This document shows positions 1 to 8,027 of a stretch of 16,524 bases of DNA, one piece after another. Position numbers and translations under genes: made by a program. Source of the stretch: Aquiluna sp. GTDB lineage: Bacteria > Actinomycetota > Actinomycetes > Actinomycetales > Microbacteriaceae. The notes beneath the pieces are model-generated. The model was given only the letters and a program-made list of their open reading frames with translations, made no database searches and was not told the DNA's origin. Numbering within the stretch: position 1 is the stretch's first letter; every line of letters begins with the position of its first letter. The stretch is from NCBI GenBank assembly GCA_023260495.1, contig JALQVB010000012.1:3203-19726 (forward strand), read 5' to 3'.

Positions 1-848
1 TAGGCGCCGGCTAGCACCAGCAGCGCACCGACCGGCTCGAACCAGTGCAGCGTTTCGCCGAGAAGCAGGATGCCCCAGAAAGTCGCGATGACCGGGTTGG
101 TGTATGTGACCATGGCCGCCACCTGCGATCCGGCTTGGGCCACCACCTGGTGGAACAGCCAGTAGGCAACTCCGCTACCGAGCACACCCAAGAGAATTAA
201 CGAGCCGGCAGTTTCCAGTCTCGGCTCGGCTATAAATAGCGGCCCGGTAAGGACATAGACCGGCAGCAGCACTGCTGCACTCGAAAGCACCTGCACCGCT
301 GCGGTCGAGGTCGGCGGCAGCTTCATCGGGGTGATGAACTTGCGGATGTATGGCGTACCGATTCCATAGGAGGCGCTGGCTGCCACCAAAGCAAGAATCG
401 CAATCTGATCGTTTTCACCAAATCCCTGCCAGATGCCAAGCGTGATGCCAACCCCGGCCAGTCCGATCAGCAATCCGATGATTGCCTTCGAGCCTGAGCG
501 CTGGTCACGAAACAGCGTCAGGATAGCCAGCAGCGTGAAGATCGGCGTGGTGGCATTGAGGATGGCGGCGAGGATGCTGGTCGTGTACTGCTGAGCAAAG
601 GCATACATCGTGAAGGGGAAGGCCGACATGAAAAAACCGGCAACGCTCAGGTGTGCCCATTCAACCAGCTTCTTTGGAAGCGGCGCTCGCAATAGCAGTC
701 CAATTATCAACATGGCGACTGCCCCTAGCAGGGTGCGCCAGAAGGCAACACCAACGGCCGTGGTTAGCTCTAGCGAGAGCTCAATGAATAGAAAACTGGA
801 GCCCCAAATTAGGGCCATCGGGATGAACTTGAATACCCAGTGGGACAC
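1..848 (-). CDS. EamA/DMT-family transporter, C-terminus cut by window edge
   Basis: This is a multi-spanning inner-membrane protein of the drug/metabolite transporter superfamily, which usually exports small metabolites; the substrate cannot be told. I translated it from a GTG at 848-846. The N-terminus reads MSHWVFKFIPMALIWGSSFL, where the A-x-x-W-G-S-S-F signature opens the first EamA repeat, and about 282 residues are present. The second repeat is visible near the edge as VTYTNPVIATFWGILLLGE, so only the last few tens of residues are missing. It starts 10 nt after the gnd stop codon, and an AGGGG lies only 2 nt before the GTG, so translation probably depends on coupling to gnd. The next in-frame ATG is codon 11, but it would remove the start of the first helix. 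The family call is firm; the start is moderately sure. Confidence 0.88.
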   Translation of the reverse strand, partial: MSHWVFKFIPMALIWGSSFLFIELSLELTTAVGVAFWRTLLGAVAMLIIGLLLRAPLPKKLVEWAHLSVAGFFMSAFPFTMYAFAQQYTTSILAAILNATTPIFTLLAILTLFRDQRSGSKAIIGLLIGLAGVGITLGIWQGFGENDQIAILALVAASASYGIGTPYIRKFITPMKLPPTSTAAVQVLSSAAVLLPVYVLTGPLFIAEPRLETAGSLILLGVLGSGVAYWLFHQVVAQAGSQVAAMVTYTNPVIATFWGILLLGETLHWFEPVGALLVLAGA

Positions 849-858
849 AGCCCCTAGG

Positions 859-2295
859 TTAGTCGGTCTGCACCTCAGTGCGGTCACCAGACCACAGGGT
901 GTGGAAGGTGCCCTCCATGTCCACTCGCTTGTAGGTGTGAGCTCCGAAGAAGTCGCGCTGACCCTGCACCAGAGCAGCCGGCAGGCGCTCCGCTCTCAGG
1001 CCGTCGTAGTAGGACAGGCTGGAAGAGAATGCAGGGGCTGGAATACCGGAGAGCGCCGCCATAGCAACCACCTCGCGCCACGATGCAACCGATGCCTCAA
1101 TAGCGCTGATGAAGTACTCGTCAAACAGGAGTGAAAGCAGGCTCTCGTTCTTGCGGTAGGCATCGGTGATGCGGTTCAAGAATTGCGCCCGGATGATACA
1201 ACCACCTCGCCAGATCTTGGCAACCTCACCAAGGTTGATCTCCCAGTTGAACTCTTTGGCGCCGGCGCGAATGGCATCAAAGCCCTGGGCGTAGGCAACG
1301 ATCTTGGAGGCATAGAGCGCACGTCTAACCGCCTCAACAAAAGCCGGCTTGTCCTCAACGCTCCAGCTCTGCGCGCTGGCTGGCAGCTCAGGCTTGCCAG
1401 CACGCTGCTCTGCCTGGGAAGAGAGACTGCGGGCAAATACTGCCTCGGCAATGCCGGAAACCGGGGTGCCAAGGTTCAGTGCAGTCTGCACGGTCCAGAC
1501 ACCGGTGCCCTTGCTGCCGGCAGCGTCCAGCACAACATCAACAAACGGCTTGCCGGTCTTGGCATCGGTCTGCTTCAGCACCTCTGCAGTGATTTCGATC
1601 AGGTAGCTCTCCAGCTCGCCCTTGTTCCACTCGGCGAAGATGTCTGCAATCTCGGCCGGTGAGAAACCACCGGACTGGCGTAGCAGGTCGTAGGCCTCAG
1701 CAATCAGCTGCATGTCGGCATACTCGATGCCGTTGTGAATCATCTTTACAAAGTGCCCGGCACCATCGGAGCCGATGTGGGTGACACAGGGCTCGCCCTC
1801 AGCAACAGCCGCAATGGTTTCCAGAATTGGACCCAGAGTCGCATAGGCCTCCTTGGTGCCACCGGGCATGATCGAGGGTCCCTTTAGGGCTCCCTCCTCG
1901 CCACCGGAGATACCAGCACCGACAAAGTGGATGCCCTTGGCGGAAACTTCCTTCTCGCGACGGATGGTGTCGGTGTACAGGGCATTTCCACCATCGACGA
2001 TGATGTCACCCGGCTCGAAGCGCTCCGCAAGCTGCGCGATCACGGCATCGGTTCCGGCACCAGCCTGCACCATGATGATTGCGGTGCGAGGGGTAGCCAG
2101 TGATGCCACGAAGTCATCGATTGTTTCGGCGGCTAGAAAGTTGGCCTCCGGGTGTTCGCTCACTAGCAGCTGAGTCTTATCAAAAGAGCGGTTGTAAACG
2201 GCAACACGGTTGCCCTCCCGAGAGGCAAGGTTGCGGGCAAGATTTGAGCCCATCACGGCTAGACCAACAACGCCAATATTTGCTTGTTCAGACAT
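859..2295 (-). CDS. gnd: 6-phosphogluconate dehydrogenase, decarboxylating
   Basis: Oxidises and decarboxylates 6-phosphogluconate to ribulose 5-phosphate in the oxidative pentose phosphate pathway, making NADPH in the cytosol. At 478 aa it is full length for the long bacterial/eukaryotic-type enzyme. The Rossmann turn GLAVMG is at residues 11-16, followed by NRS (35-37), where the Arg fits NADP preference. The substrate signature VGAGISGGEEGA is at 125-136, and the catalytic Lys184, His187, Asn188 and Glu191 lie in GHFVKMIHNGIEY. The start is an ATG with AAGGA 7 nt upstream on the minus strand (2303-2307). It lies 75 nt downstream of the symporter gene and 10 nt upstream of the EamA gene, so a leftward operon is possible. 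I see no clear sigma-70 promoter in the gap before it. The call is secure. Confidence 0.98.
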   Translation of the reverse strand: MSEQANIGVVGLAVMGSNLARNLASREGNRVAVYNRSFDKTQLLVSEHPEANFLAAETIDDFVASLATPRTAIIMVQAGAGTDAVIAQLAERFEPGDIIVDGGNALYTDTIRREKEVSAKGIHFVGAGISGGEEGALKGPSIMPGGTKEAYATLGPILETIAAVAEGEPCVTHIGSDGAGHFVKMIHNGIEYADMQLIAEAYDLLRQSGGFSPAEIADIFAEWNKGELESYLIEITAEVLKQTDAKTGKPFVDVVLDAAGSKGTGVWTVQTALNLGTPVSGIAEAVFARSLSSQAEQRAGKPELPASAQSWSVEDKPAFVEAVRRALYASKIVAYAQGFDAIRAGAKEFNWEINLGEVAKIWRGGCIIRAQFLNRITDAYRKNESLLSLLFDEYFISAIEASVASWREVVAMAALSGIPAPAFSSSLSYYDGLRAERLPAALVQGQRDFFGAHTYKRVDMEGTFHTLWSGDRTEVQTD

Positions 2296-2302
2296 TTAGA
2301 AA

Positions 2303-2307
2303 TCCTT
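2303..2307 (-). promoter_or_regulatory. Shine-Dalgarno site of gnd
   Basis: AAGGA on the minus strand, 7 nt before the gnd ATG. It confirms the chosen start and contrasts with the leaderless-type starts elsewhere in the window. Confidence 0.8.
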
Positions 2308-2370
2308 GATTAGAAGTTGCGGATGGAATCGCTCTTCATTGGGCGGGAATTTCTACCAAGGTTAGTGCAA

Positions 2371-3678
2371 TTAGCCCGCGATTGCTCGCTTGCGGATAAA
2401 CGCGAGGTAGCCAACCAAAAGCCACAGCAGCACAAAACCAAGTCCAATTGCAGTCAGCACCGGTGCGCCCAGGTGATAGGCGATCAGCAGTGAGCTGGCG
2501 GTGAACAGCCCACCGCCGAGAATCGGCTCAAACATAAGCGCCGCATAACCCAGGCGCTCCATCGCTCCGGACTTTCGCTGTGGGTCCACCAGGTCAATCA
2601 GCAAAAGCCCCGTAGCGGTTGTTCCTAGCGATTGTCCGTAATCTCCCAGGCCGCGGGCAAACCAGAACTCAGTGAACAATTTAGGGGCCACCAAAAACAG
2701 CATGCTCAAGTTCCAGAGGACTCCGCCGAGGGCCAGAATGACAACTATCTGCCAGTTCTCGGCCACCGCCGTCAGCGACATCGTGGCTAGTGCCGTCAGA
2801 ATTACCGCATCGAGCGCCAGAGCGCCAATGCGGTCCATGGTCGGCTGGTGCAACAGCTGATCAATCCGCAGTTTTTGCATTAGGAACTGAATCAGAATTG
2901 ACGCCAGCATCGCAAGCGGGAACACCGGGATGAACCTCGCAATCTCGACAATCGGCACAATGGTCCGCAGGGCATCTTCCCCGGCAACCAGAAGCACTTT
3001 GAATCCTTCGCCCATCGCGACTGCCAGCGCAACCAGGGCAAGTTGACCAATCAGCCGAGGCATTGATTGCACCGTAAGTAGCCTGGTGCGAATGCGCTCG
3101 CCAGAATCCGTGCTGCCGCGCAAACCGGTGCGAAGCCGGTAGGCAGCGGCAAAAATTAGACCAGAGATCAGGCCGATCACCAGACCAACCGTGGCAAGCG
3201 CGAGAGCGATGTCCTCGCCCTCGCTGAAGCCAAGCTCAACAAAAAGCCCTGCCATGCCCGCGGCTGTGCCATGACCGCCCTCGAAGCCAATCTCAATAAG
3301 TGCGGCGCTCAGCGGATTCGCCGCAAACAGCGGAACCAAGATCAGCAGTGTAAGCAGGCCACCAACTAGGTATTGACCCCATGCCATCAGCTGCGAGAGC
3401 ACCAATTGGGGGCCGGCAAAGCGCCAGATTTCCCTAAGTGGAATCAGTGTCTTGCCAAAAAACAGGGTCGCAAAGACCACTGAGATGAGCTCCTCTGGGA
3501 CCCCACTCCAGCCTTGTGTAAGCCCCAGTCCATCAAAGCCTGGGAAGCCGGAGAGCAGTAGCAAAACTATTCCGGCAATAAGTGCTAGCGGCACGACAGC
3601 GAACAGCCGCATTGACTGGCGCAGGTAGAGGCCGGCCGTCACCAGAACGACCAACAGCAGAATGGCCAGTGACGTCAT
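2371..3678 (-). CDS. GltS-type sodium/glutamate symporter family protein
   Basis: A 435-aa polytopic membrane protein with the hallmark of the sodium/glutamate symporter (ESS/GltS) family: GFEGGHGTAAGMAG at residues 132-145 in the first half. The second half carries matching Gly/Thr-rich stretches (SLGTTATGLLLID and FEPILGGGLFT) expected of the inverted-repeat, re-entrant-loop fold. Members import glutamate with Na+; whether this one takes glutamate is inferred from family alone, so no symbol is given. The length is usual or slightly long. The ATG at 3678 has no recognisable Shine-Dalgarno site. The gene diverges from pta across a 72-bp gap rich in TTATAA-like sequence, and gnd follows 75 nt downstream on the same strand. 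Confidence 0.88.
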   Translation of the reverse strand: MTSLAILLLVVLVTAGLYLRQSMRLFAVVPLALIAGIVLLLLSGFPGFDGLGLTQGWSGVPEELISVVFATLFFGKTLIPLREIWRFAGPQLVLSQLMAWGQYLVGGLLTLLILVPLFAANPLSAALIEIGFEGGHGTAAGMAGLFVELGFSEGEDIALALATVGLVIGLISGLIFAAAYRLRTGLRGSTDSGERIRTRLLTVQSMPRLIGQLALVALAVAMGEGFKVLLVAGEDALRTIVPIVEIARFIPVFPLAMLASILIQFLMQKLRIDQLLHQPTMDRIGALALDAVILTALATMSLTAVAENWQIVVILALGGVLWNLSMLFLVAPKLFTEFWFARGLGDYGQSLGTTATGLLLIDLVDPQRKSGAMERLGYAALMFEPILGGGLFTASSLLIAYHLGAPVLTAIGLGFVLLWLLVGYLAFIRKRAIAG

Positions 3679-3738
3679 GAAAGTTCATTGTGGCACGCGT
3701 CGATAACGTTTTTATAACTGGGGTCCCAAAATTCGGAG

Positions 3739-3744
3739 TAGCCT
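3739..3744 (+). promoter_or_regulatory. TAGCCT box 6 nt before the pta start (leaderless-type -10)
   Basis: TAGCCT fits the TANNNT -10 pattern, and exactly 6 nt separate it from the pta ATG, so transcription would start at or next to the A of ATG. A GGAG at 3735-3738 lies 12 nt from the ATG, too far for a good ribosome site. No consensus -35 is evident. The same box and spacing recur before two other genes in this window. Confidence 0.55.
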
Positions 3745-3750
3745 TATCCC

Positions 3751-5853
3751 ATGGCACAGAGCGTCTACGTCGCATCGGTTGAGGGACACACCGCCAAGTC
3801 GGTAGTAGCCCTAGGCGTTCTCGAGGCACTTACCAAGAAGTTTGACCGAGTTGGTGTCTTTCGCTCGGTGACTCCCGACCAGGGCCTGGATTCGGTGCTG
3901 GATCTGCTGCTAGCAAACACCAACATGGAGCTTGAGCCTGAGGAGTGCATTGGAGTCAGCTACGACGAGATGCACCAGTCATCGGAGGTGGCACTGGCGA
4001 AGATTCTTGAGCGCTACAAGGCGCTTGAAGAGCGCTGCGATGCTGTTGTGGTTATCGGCAGCGACTACACCGACATCTTTAGCCCCGCCGAGTTTTCTTT
4101 CAATGCCCGGGTAGCCGCCAACATTGGTGTGCCCATGATCTTGGTATTCAACGGCCGTGAGGTCTACACCACCAGCGAACACCTTGGCCAAGCCGCACCG
4201 CGGAACTCGCAGGATCTGCTGGCCATGGCCGAGCAGACCATGGTTGAGGTGCGCGAGGCTCACACCACGATTTTGGCCGCGGTTGTAAATCGAGCCGATG
4301 CGGAGCGGCTGGACTCAATTCGGGCCTCGGTCGCTCATGCTCTGCCAAAGGACGTTCCGGTTTGGGTGGTGCCAGAGGATCCGTTCCTGCCAGCACCGCG
4401 CATGGGCCGAATCCTGGAGGCGGTCGGCGGCAAGCTGGAGTTTGGCAGCACACAGCGGCTTGCCAGCGAAGCCATGGATTTGGTGGTGGCCGCCATGACA
4501 CCAGAGCACGTGTTGGAGCGCATCACCGAAAACAGCGTGGTGGTGTTGCCGGCGGATAGAACCGACGTTCTGATGACTCTGTTGATGGCGGATAAGTCAG
4601 CGACTTTTCCTCGCCTAGCCGGCATCGTCCTAAACGGTGGCTTCGAGATACCGACTCAGATCAGACAGCTCATCGATGGCCTAGAGCCTTCACTACCTGT
4701 GATTACCACCGATGGGCGCAGCTTCGACACCACCATCAAGATTGCGTCCACTAGGGGAGTAATCGGAGCCTCAGACCCTGACAAAGTTGCCAGGGCCAGG
4801 CAGTTGGTAGTTGACCACATCGACGTCGCAGAACTATTGGGCAACCTGGACAACTCACAGCCGCGAGCGATTACTCCGATGTACTTCGAATACAGCCTCA
4901 CCGAGCGCGCCCGCGATGCCAAGAAGACCATCGTGCTGCCCGAGGGAGCCGATGACCGAATCCTGCAGGCGGCCCATCTGGTGTTGCAGAAAAACATTGC
5001 AGAGCTGATCATTCTCGGCAGCCCTGCGGCGATGAAGGCAAGAGCAGTCGAACTTGGGCTGGATCTAACCGGCGCCCAGTTGGTCGAAATTGCAACCAGT
5101 GAGCACTATCAGCCTTGCGTTGATGAATACCTAAGTCTGCGCTCTCACAAGGGAGTCACCGAGGAGCAGGCCAAAGAGAAGATGCTCGATGTGTCTTACT
5201 TTGGCACCATGCTGGTTCAGCTGGGGATTGCCGACGGCATGGTCTCTGGAGCGATGCACACCACCGCCCACACAATTCGACCAGCCTTTGAATTCGTCAA
5301 AACCAAGCCCGGCGTCGACTCTGTATCGAGTGTCTTCCTGATGGCGCTGGCGGACAGGGTCGTGGTCTACGGCGACTGCGCTGTGATTCCGGAGCCGACA
5401 ATCGAGCAGCTTGCCGACATTGCAATTTCCTCCGCTGAGACCGCTCGCCAATTCAACATCGAACCGCATGTTGCCATGCTGTCCTACTCGACCGGTGAGT
5501 CTGGCTCAGGGGCTGAGGTGGACAGGGTTCGAGCGGCCACTCAGCTGGTGCGCGAGCGTGCTCCAGAGCTTTCCGTGGAAGGCCCGATTCAATACGATGC
5601 GGCAGTGGATGCAGCCGTTGCGGCCGCCAAGCTGCCTGGCTCATCGGTCGCCGGACGCGCCACCGTGTTTGTCTTTCCTGATTTGAACACCGGAAACAAC
5701 ACCTACAAGGCAGTGCAGCGCACTAGCGGAGCACTCGCAATCGGTCCGGTGTTGCAGGGACTGAATAAGCCGGTGAATGATCTTTCCCGCGGCGCCTTGG
5801 TGCCGGACATCGTCAACACCATCGCTATCACCGCCATCCAGGCAGCAGGCTGA
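3751..5853 (+). CDS. pta: phosphate acetyltransferase (long form with DRTGG domain)
   Basis: Interconverts acetyl-CoA plus phosphate with acetyl phosphate plus CoA, the first step of the Pta-AckA acetate pathway. At 700 aa it is the long three-domain form. An N-terminal P-loop-like (AAA_26/BioD-like) domain covers about 1-215, opening SVYVASVEGHTAKSVVALG, in which the Walker A Gly before the Lys is Ala. A DRTGG-type regulatory domain covers about 220-330. The catalytic PTA/PTB domain runs from about 377 to the end, with TIVLPEGADDRI, GTMLVQLGIADGMVSGA, LSYSTGESGSG and FPDLNTGNNTYKAVQR. The ATG matches the family's usual N-terminus. ackA follows after 2 nt, so the two are almost certainly co-translated. 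The promoter is probably the TAGCCT box immediately upstream. Very secure. Confidence 0.98.
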   Translation: MAQSVYVASVEGHTAKSVVALGVLEALTKKFDRVGVFRSVTPDQGLDSVLDLLLANTNMELEPEECIGVSYDEMHQSSEVALAKILERYKALEERCDAVVVIGSDYTDIFSPAEFSFNARVAANIGVPMILVFNGREVYTTSEHLGQAAPRNSQDLLAMAEQTMVEVREAHTTILAAVVNRADAERLDSIRASVAHALPKDVPVWVVPEDPFLPAPRMGRILEAVGGKLEFGSTQRLASEAMDLVVAAMTPEHVLERITENSVVVLPADRTDVLMTLLMADKSATFPRLAGIVLNGGFEIPTQIRQLIDGLEPSLPVITTDGRSFDTTIKIASTRGVIGASDPDKVARARQLVVDHIDVAELLGNLDNSQPRAITPMYFEYSLTERARDAKKTIVLPEGADDRILQAAHLVLQKNIAELIILGSPAAMKARAVELGLDLTGAQLVEIATSEHYQPCVDEYLSLRSHKGVTEEQAKEKMLDVSYFGTMLVQLGIADGMVSGAMHTTAHTIRPAFEFVKTKPGVDSVSSVFLMALADRVVVYGDCAVIPEPTIEQLADIAISSAETARQFNIEPHVAMLSYSTGESGSGAEVDRVRAATQLVRERAPELSVEGPIQYDAAVDAAVAAAKLPGSSVAGRATVFVFPDLNTGNNTYKAVQRTSGALAIGPVLQGLNKPVNDLSRGALVPDIVNTIAITAIQAAG

Positions 5854-5855
5854 AA

Positions 5856-6959
5856 TTGAAACCAATTCTTGTAATCAACTCCGGCTCCTCCTCGCTGAAG
5901 TATCAGGTGGTGGACTCCGAATCCGAGAAGTCACTGCTCGCCGGGACCATCGAGCGCGTCACTGACCACGCGGCTGCCTTCGCCGAAATGCTTTCCGAAC
6001 TCTCTGCCAGTGGAATTGAACCAATTGCTGTTGGTCACCGGGTGGTTCATGGTGGCGAGCGGTTTTCCCAGCCGGTTCTGATTGACGATGCCGTAGAGAA
6101 TGCGATTTCAGAGCTGATTCCACTGGCACCGCTGCACAACCCAGGCAACCTAGCCGGTATTCGAGCAGCCAGGAGGGCTTTTCCGAAGCTCGCGCAGGTG
6201 GCGGTCTTTGACACGGCATTCCACCAGAGCATGCCGGAGAGCGCCTATCGCTACGCGATTGATCACGAGCTTGCAGATAAGTATTCAATTCGCCGCTATG
6301 GCTTCCACGGATCCTCGCACTCGTTTGTTTCGCGCAAGGCCGCCGAGTTCTTGGGGAAGAAGCCCGAAGAGTTCAACGGCATCGTTCTGCATCTAGGAAA
6401 TGGGGCATCGGCCTGCGCAATTCAAGGCGGCAAGAGCATCGACACATCCATGGGCATGACTCCGCTGCAGGGCTTAGTGATGGGTTCCCGCTCCGGAGAC
6501 ATTGACCCAGCAATCGTGTTCTACCTCATGAGGGAAGCGGGAATGAGTGCCGATGAGGTGGACGCGCTACTGAACAAAAAGTCGGGCATGTTGGGTCTAA
6601 CCGGAGTCAGTGACTTCCGAGACGTGACCGAACGAGCTGCAGCTGGAGACCAGGCGGCCATGGTTGCACTCGAAATCTTCACATCCCGTGTGCGGCACTA
6701 CCTGGGTGCGTACTTGGTCGAGCTTGGCCGCTGCGATGCGATTGTGTTCACCGGTGGCGTCGGGGAAAATGCGGCTGGCGAACGCGCTGCTGTCTGCGCC
6801 AACTTGTCTGCACTAGGAATCGAGCTCGATGACGAGAAAAACGCAGTTCGGAGCAAAGAGGCCAGAGACATCTCAACAGACCCCAGTCAGGTGCGGATTC
6901 TGGTTGTGCCCACCAATGAGGAATTGGAGATTGCGCTGCAGGCTCAGCGCCTGATTTAG
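5856..6959 (+). CDS. ackA: acetate kinase
   Basis: Transfers the phosphoryl group of acetyl phosphate to ADP, giving acetate and ATP; the reverse direction activates acetate. It starts at a TTG 2 nt after the pta stop, with GCAGG about 7-8 nt upstream. The translation ILVINSGSSSLKYQ is the family's N-terminal signature (Asn8). Others are HRVVHGGE (61-68), FDTAFH (118-123), GFHGSSH (149-155), LHLGNGAS (179-186), GSRSGDIDP (210-218) and FTGGVGEN near the C-terminus. At 367 aa it is about 30 residues shorter than typical enzymes; the missing part lies between the N-terminal signature and HRVVHGG (only about 45 residues), with the catalytic motifs intact. It forms an operon with pta. Confidence 0.98.
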   Translation: MKPILVINSGSSSLKYQVVDSESEKSLLAGTIERVTDHAAAFAEMLSELSASGIEPIAVGHRVVHGGERFSQPVLIDDAVENAISELIPLAPLHNPGNLAGIRAARRAFPKLAQVAVFDTAFHQSMPESAYRYAIDHELADKYSIRRYGFHGSSHSFVSRKAAEFLGKKPEEFNGIVLHLGNGASACAIQGGKSIDTSMGMTPLQGLVMGSRSGDIDPAIVFYLMREAGMSADEVDALLNKKSGMLGLTGVSDFRDVTERAAAGDQAAMVALEIFTSRVRHYLGAYLVELGRCDAIVFTGGVGENAAGERAAVCANLSALGIELDDEKNAVRSKEARDISTDPSQVRILVVPTNEELEIALQAQRLI

Positions 6960-6970
6960 CAAATCTGTTT

Positions 6971-6976
6971 TAGCCT
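6971..6976 (+). promoter_or_regulatory. TAGCCT box 6 nt before the alpha/beta-hydrolase start
   Basis: TAGCCT fits TANNNT and is followed by AGGAGC and then the ATG at 6983, the same 6-nt spacing as before pta. The AGGAG between box and start ends only 1 nt from the ATG, too close to act as a normal ribosome site, so a leaderless transcript is the better reading. No consensus -35 is seen. Confidence 0.55.
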
Positions 6977-6982
6977 AGGAGC

Positions 6983-7795
6983 ATGTCATCTTGGGATATT
7001 GGTGCACCGGTTGCAGGTTATGTATGGCGGGCGGCTAGCCCCAGAGCGCAGGTTTTGCTGCAGCACGGATATGGCGAATACGCCGAGCGATATGTCACCC
7101 AGTACAGCGGCCTGATCCCCAAGCTCAACCAAAACGGCTTTGATGTCTTTGCGATTGACCTCCCCGGCCACGGCCGCAGCGAGGGGGAGCGCGGTCAGAT
7201 CGACCTGCACGAGGCAGTTGATTTGCACCTGAAAGCCCGCCAGGCACTGCCGGCTGGACTACCAACAGTGCTCTTCGGGCACTCACTTGGTGGCTTGATT
7301 ACGGCTGCGAGCATTGTGCGGGAGCGCGGCACCATCGCTGCCGCTATCGTGAGCGCCTCTGCAATGCAGACACCATCGAAGCGCTGGGAGCGCATGCTCT
7401 CAAAGATTGCCACCACCATTGCACCATCAGGCCCCATGCCACTTCCACGCCCGGGGGTGGAGGCGCTGACAAGAGACAAGGATCTGGTGAAGGTAATTGA
7501 TGCCGATCCGATGATGTACACCGGCAAAGCTAAGAACCTGGTTGCCAAGACGGTACTGGAGATTTCCGATGAGGTTTGGTCCAAGACCGATAACTGGAAG
7601 GTGCCAACGCTGATCATCCACGGCAACAAGGATGAGAGCACCAATTACCTCAACTCGATGGGCCTGAACGAAAAAATCCTTTCGCCGGATAGGAAGCTCA
7701 TCATCTATCCGGGAGGCTACCACGAGCTGCTCAACGACACCATTCGGGCAGAGGTTGAGCGCGATCTGTTCGATTGGCTCTTGGCCCGGGTCTAG
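6983..7795 (+). CDS. alpha/beta hydrolase, monoacylglycerol-lipase / Hydrolase_4 type
   Basis: A cytosolic serine hydrolase of the monoglyceride lipase and serine-aminopeptidase S33-like group; the true substrate is unknown but is likely a glyceride or lysophospholipid ester. At 270 aa it has the oxyanion-side motif LLQHGYGEYAERY (25-37), DLPGHGRSEGERG (59-71) typical of the monoglyceride-lipase group, the nucleophile elbow GHSLGG (99-104, Ser101), Asp217 in HGNKDEST and His247 in GGYHELLND, so the Ser-Asp-His triad is complete. There is no signal peptide. It begins 23 nt after ackA and appears to have its own leaderless-type promoter. The small-ORF promoter follows about 20 nt after its stop codon. 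Family secure, substrate open. Confidence 0.92.
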   Translation: MSSWDIGAPVAGYVWRAASPRAQVLLQHGYGEYAERYVTQYSGLIPKLNQNGFDVFAIDLPGHGRSEGERGQIDLHEAVDLHLKARQALPAGLPTVLFGHSLGGLITAASIVRERGTIAAAIVSASAMQTPSKRWERMLSKIATTIAPSGPMPLPRPGVEALTRDKDLVKVIDADPMMYTGKAKNLVAKTVLEISDEVWSKTDNWKVPTLIIHGNKDESTNYLNSMGLNEKILSPDRKLIIYPGGYHELLNDTIRAEVERDLFDWLLARV

Positions 7796-7815
7796 TCGTA
7801 ACAATCAGAAACGAT

Positions 7816-7844
7816 TTGACTTAGGCCTAAACCTTCTGCAAAAT
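7816..7844 (+). promoter_or_regulatory. Sigma-70-type promoter of the Cys/Met-rich small ORF
   Basis: A -35 element TTGACT (7816-7821), a 17-bp spacer and a -10 element CAAAAT (7839-7844) preceded by TG. The predicted start of transcription is about 7851-7853, and the next ATG is at 7853, so the message would be leaderless or nearly so. A 10-bp perfect palindrome fills the start of the spacer. Assigned by eye from consensus and spacing. Confidence 0.6.
7821..7830. promoter_or_regulatory. Palindrome TTAGGCCTAA inside the promoter spacer (possible operator)
   Basis: A perfect 10-bp palindrome starting at the last base of the -35 element and lying within the spacer of the small-ORF promoter. 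A dimeric repressor or a spacer-distorting activator would be well placed here. No regulator can be assigned from sequence alone. Confidence 0.4.
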
Positions 7845-7852
7845 TCTCCTCA

Positions 7853-7936
7853 ATGAGTACTTCAGCAGTTGACTTCCGCGCCACTGGCGCCGCTATGTCC
7901 TGCTCGATGTGCATGTGCATGCTGATGTGCCGCTAG
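7853..7936 (+). CDS. 27-codon Cys/Met-rich small ORF, probable leader peptide
   Basis: Not a recognised gene. The ORF runs from ATG to TAG and encodes 27 residues; its end reads CSMCMCMLMCR, with Cys at 17, 20, 22 and 26 (all TGC) and six Met in total, five of them in residues 15-25. It has no Shine-Dalgarno site (TTCTCCTCA precedes it), but the predicted transcription start is at the ATG, so leaderless translation is likely. Its stop codon lies in the 5' arm of a perfect 7-bp stem, and a winged-helix regulator gene follows after 99 nt. This layout suits a ribosome-stalling leader sensing cysteine (leaderless Cys-tract uORFs are known in mycobacteria), or a metal- or redox-responsive leader, since CxxC/CxC/Met clusters can bind Cu(I) or Zn. 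It could also be a free-standing metallopeptide. Translation is unproven. Confidence 0.5.
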   Translation: MSTSAVDFRATGAAMSCSMCMCMLMCR

Positions 7937-7957
7937 TCACAACGCTTACCTGACTAG
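7933..7957 (+). promoter_or_regulatory. Hairpin overlapping the stop codon of the small ORF
   Basis: CTAGTCA (7933-7939) pairs perfectly with TGACTAG (7951-7957) around an 11-nt loop, with a possible G-U pair outside. The TAG stop of the small ORF sits in the 5' arm, so a ribosome at the end of the ORF would block the stem. No T-tract follows, so it does not look like a simple rho-independent terminator. Confidence 0.45.
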
Positions 7958-7985
7958 TAATAACGGCACCAGCACCCCAACAAAC

Positions 7986-8000
7986 GCACGTGATTCGTGC
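7986..8000 (+). promoter_or_regulatory. Second small hairpin in the leader of the regulator gene
   Basis: GCACG and CGTGC pair perfectly around TGATT, 20 nt before the ribosome-binding site of the regulator. With the upstream stem it could form part of an alternative-structure switch, but five base pairs are weak evidence on their own. Confidence 0.3.
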
Positions 8001-8020
8001 ACCTCAAATTCGCACATCGA

Positions 8021-8027
8021 AAAAGGA
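8021..8027 (+). promoter_or_regulatory. Shine-Dalgarno site setting the start of the winged-helix regulator
   Basis: AAAAGGA, 8 nt before the ATG at 8036. It decides for this start over the in-frame GTG at 7997, which lies inside the second hairpin and has no ribosome site. Confidence 0.7.

Noticed and set aside
610..1134. Plus-strand open frame across the EamA and gnd junction
   Set aside because: It runs antisense across two clear genes and resembles no protein family.
3686..3718. TTGTGG-N19-TATAAC as the pta promoter
   Set aside because: The spacer is too long for a confident call, and the TAGCCT box next to the ATG explains the start better.
7853..7936. Small Cys-rich ORF as a precursor of a ribosomally made, modified peptide
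   Set aside because: No maturase, protease or dedicated exporter gene lies nearby, and the stop-codon hairpin plus downstream regulator fit a leader peptide better.
7933..8000. Leader hairpins as intrinsic terminators
   Set aside because: Neither stem is followed by a run of T residues, and both are short.
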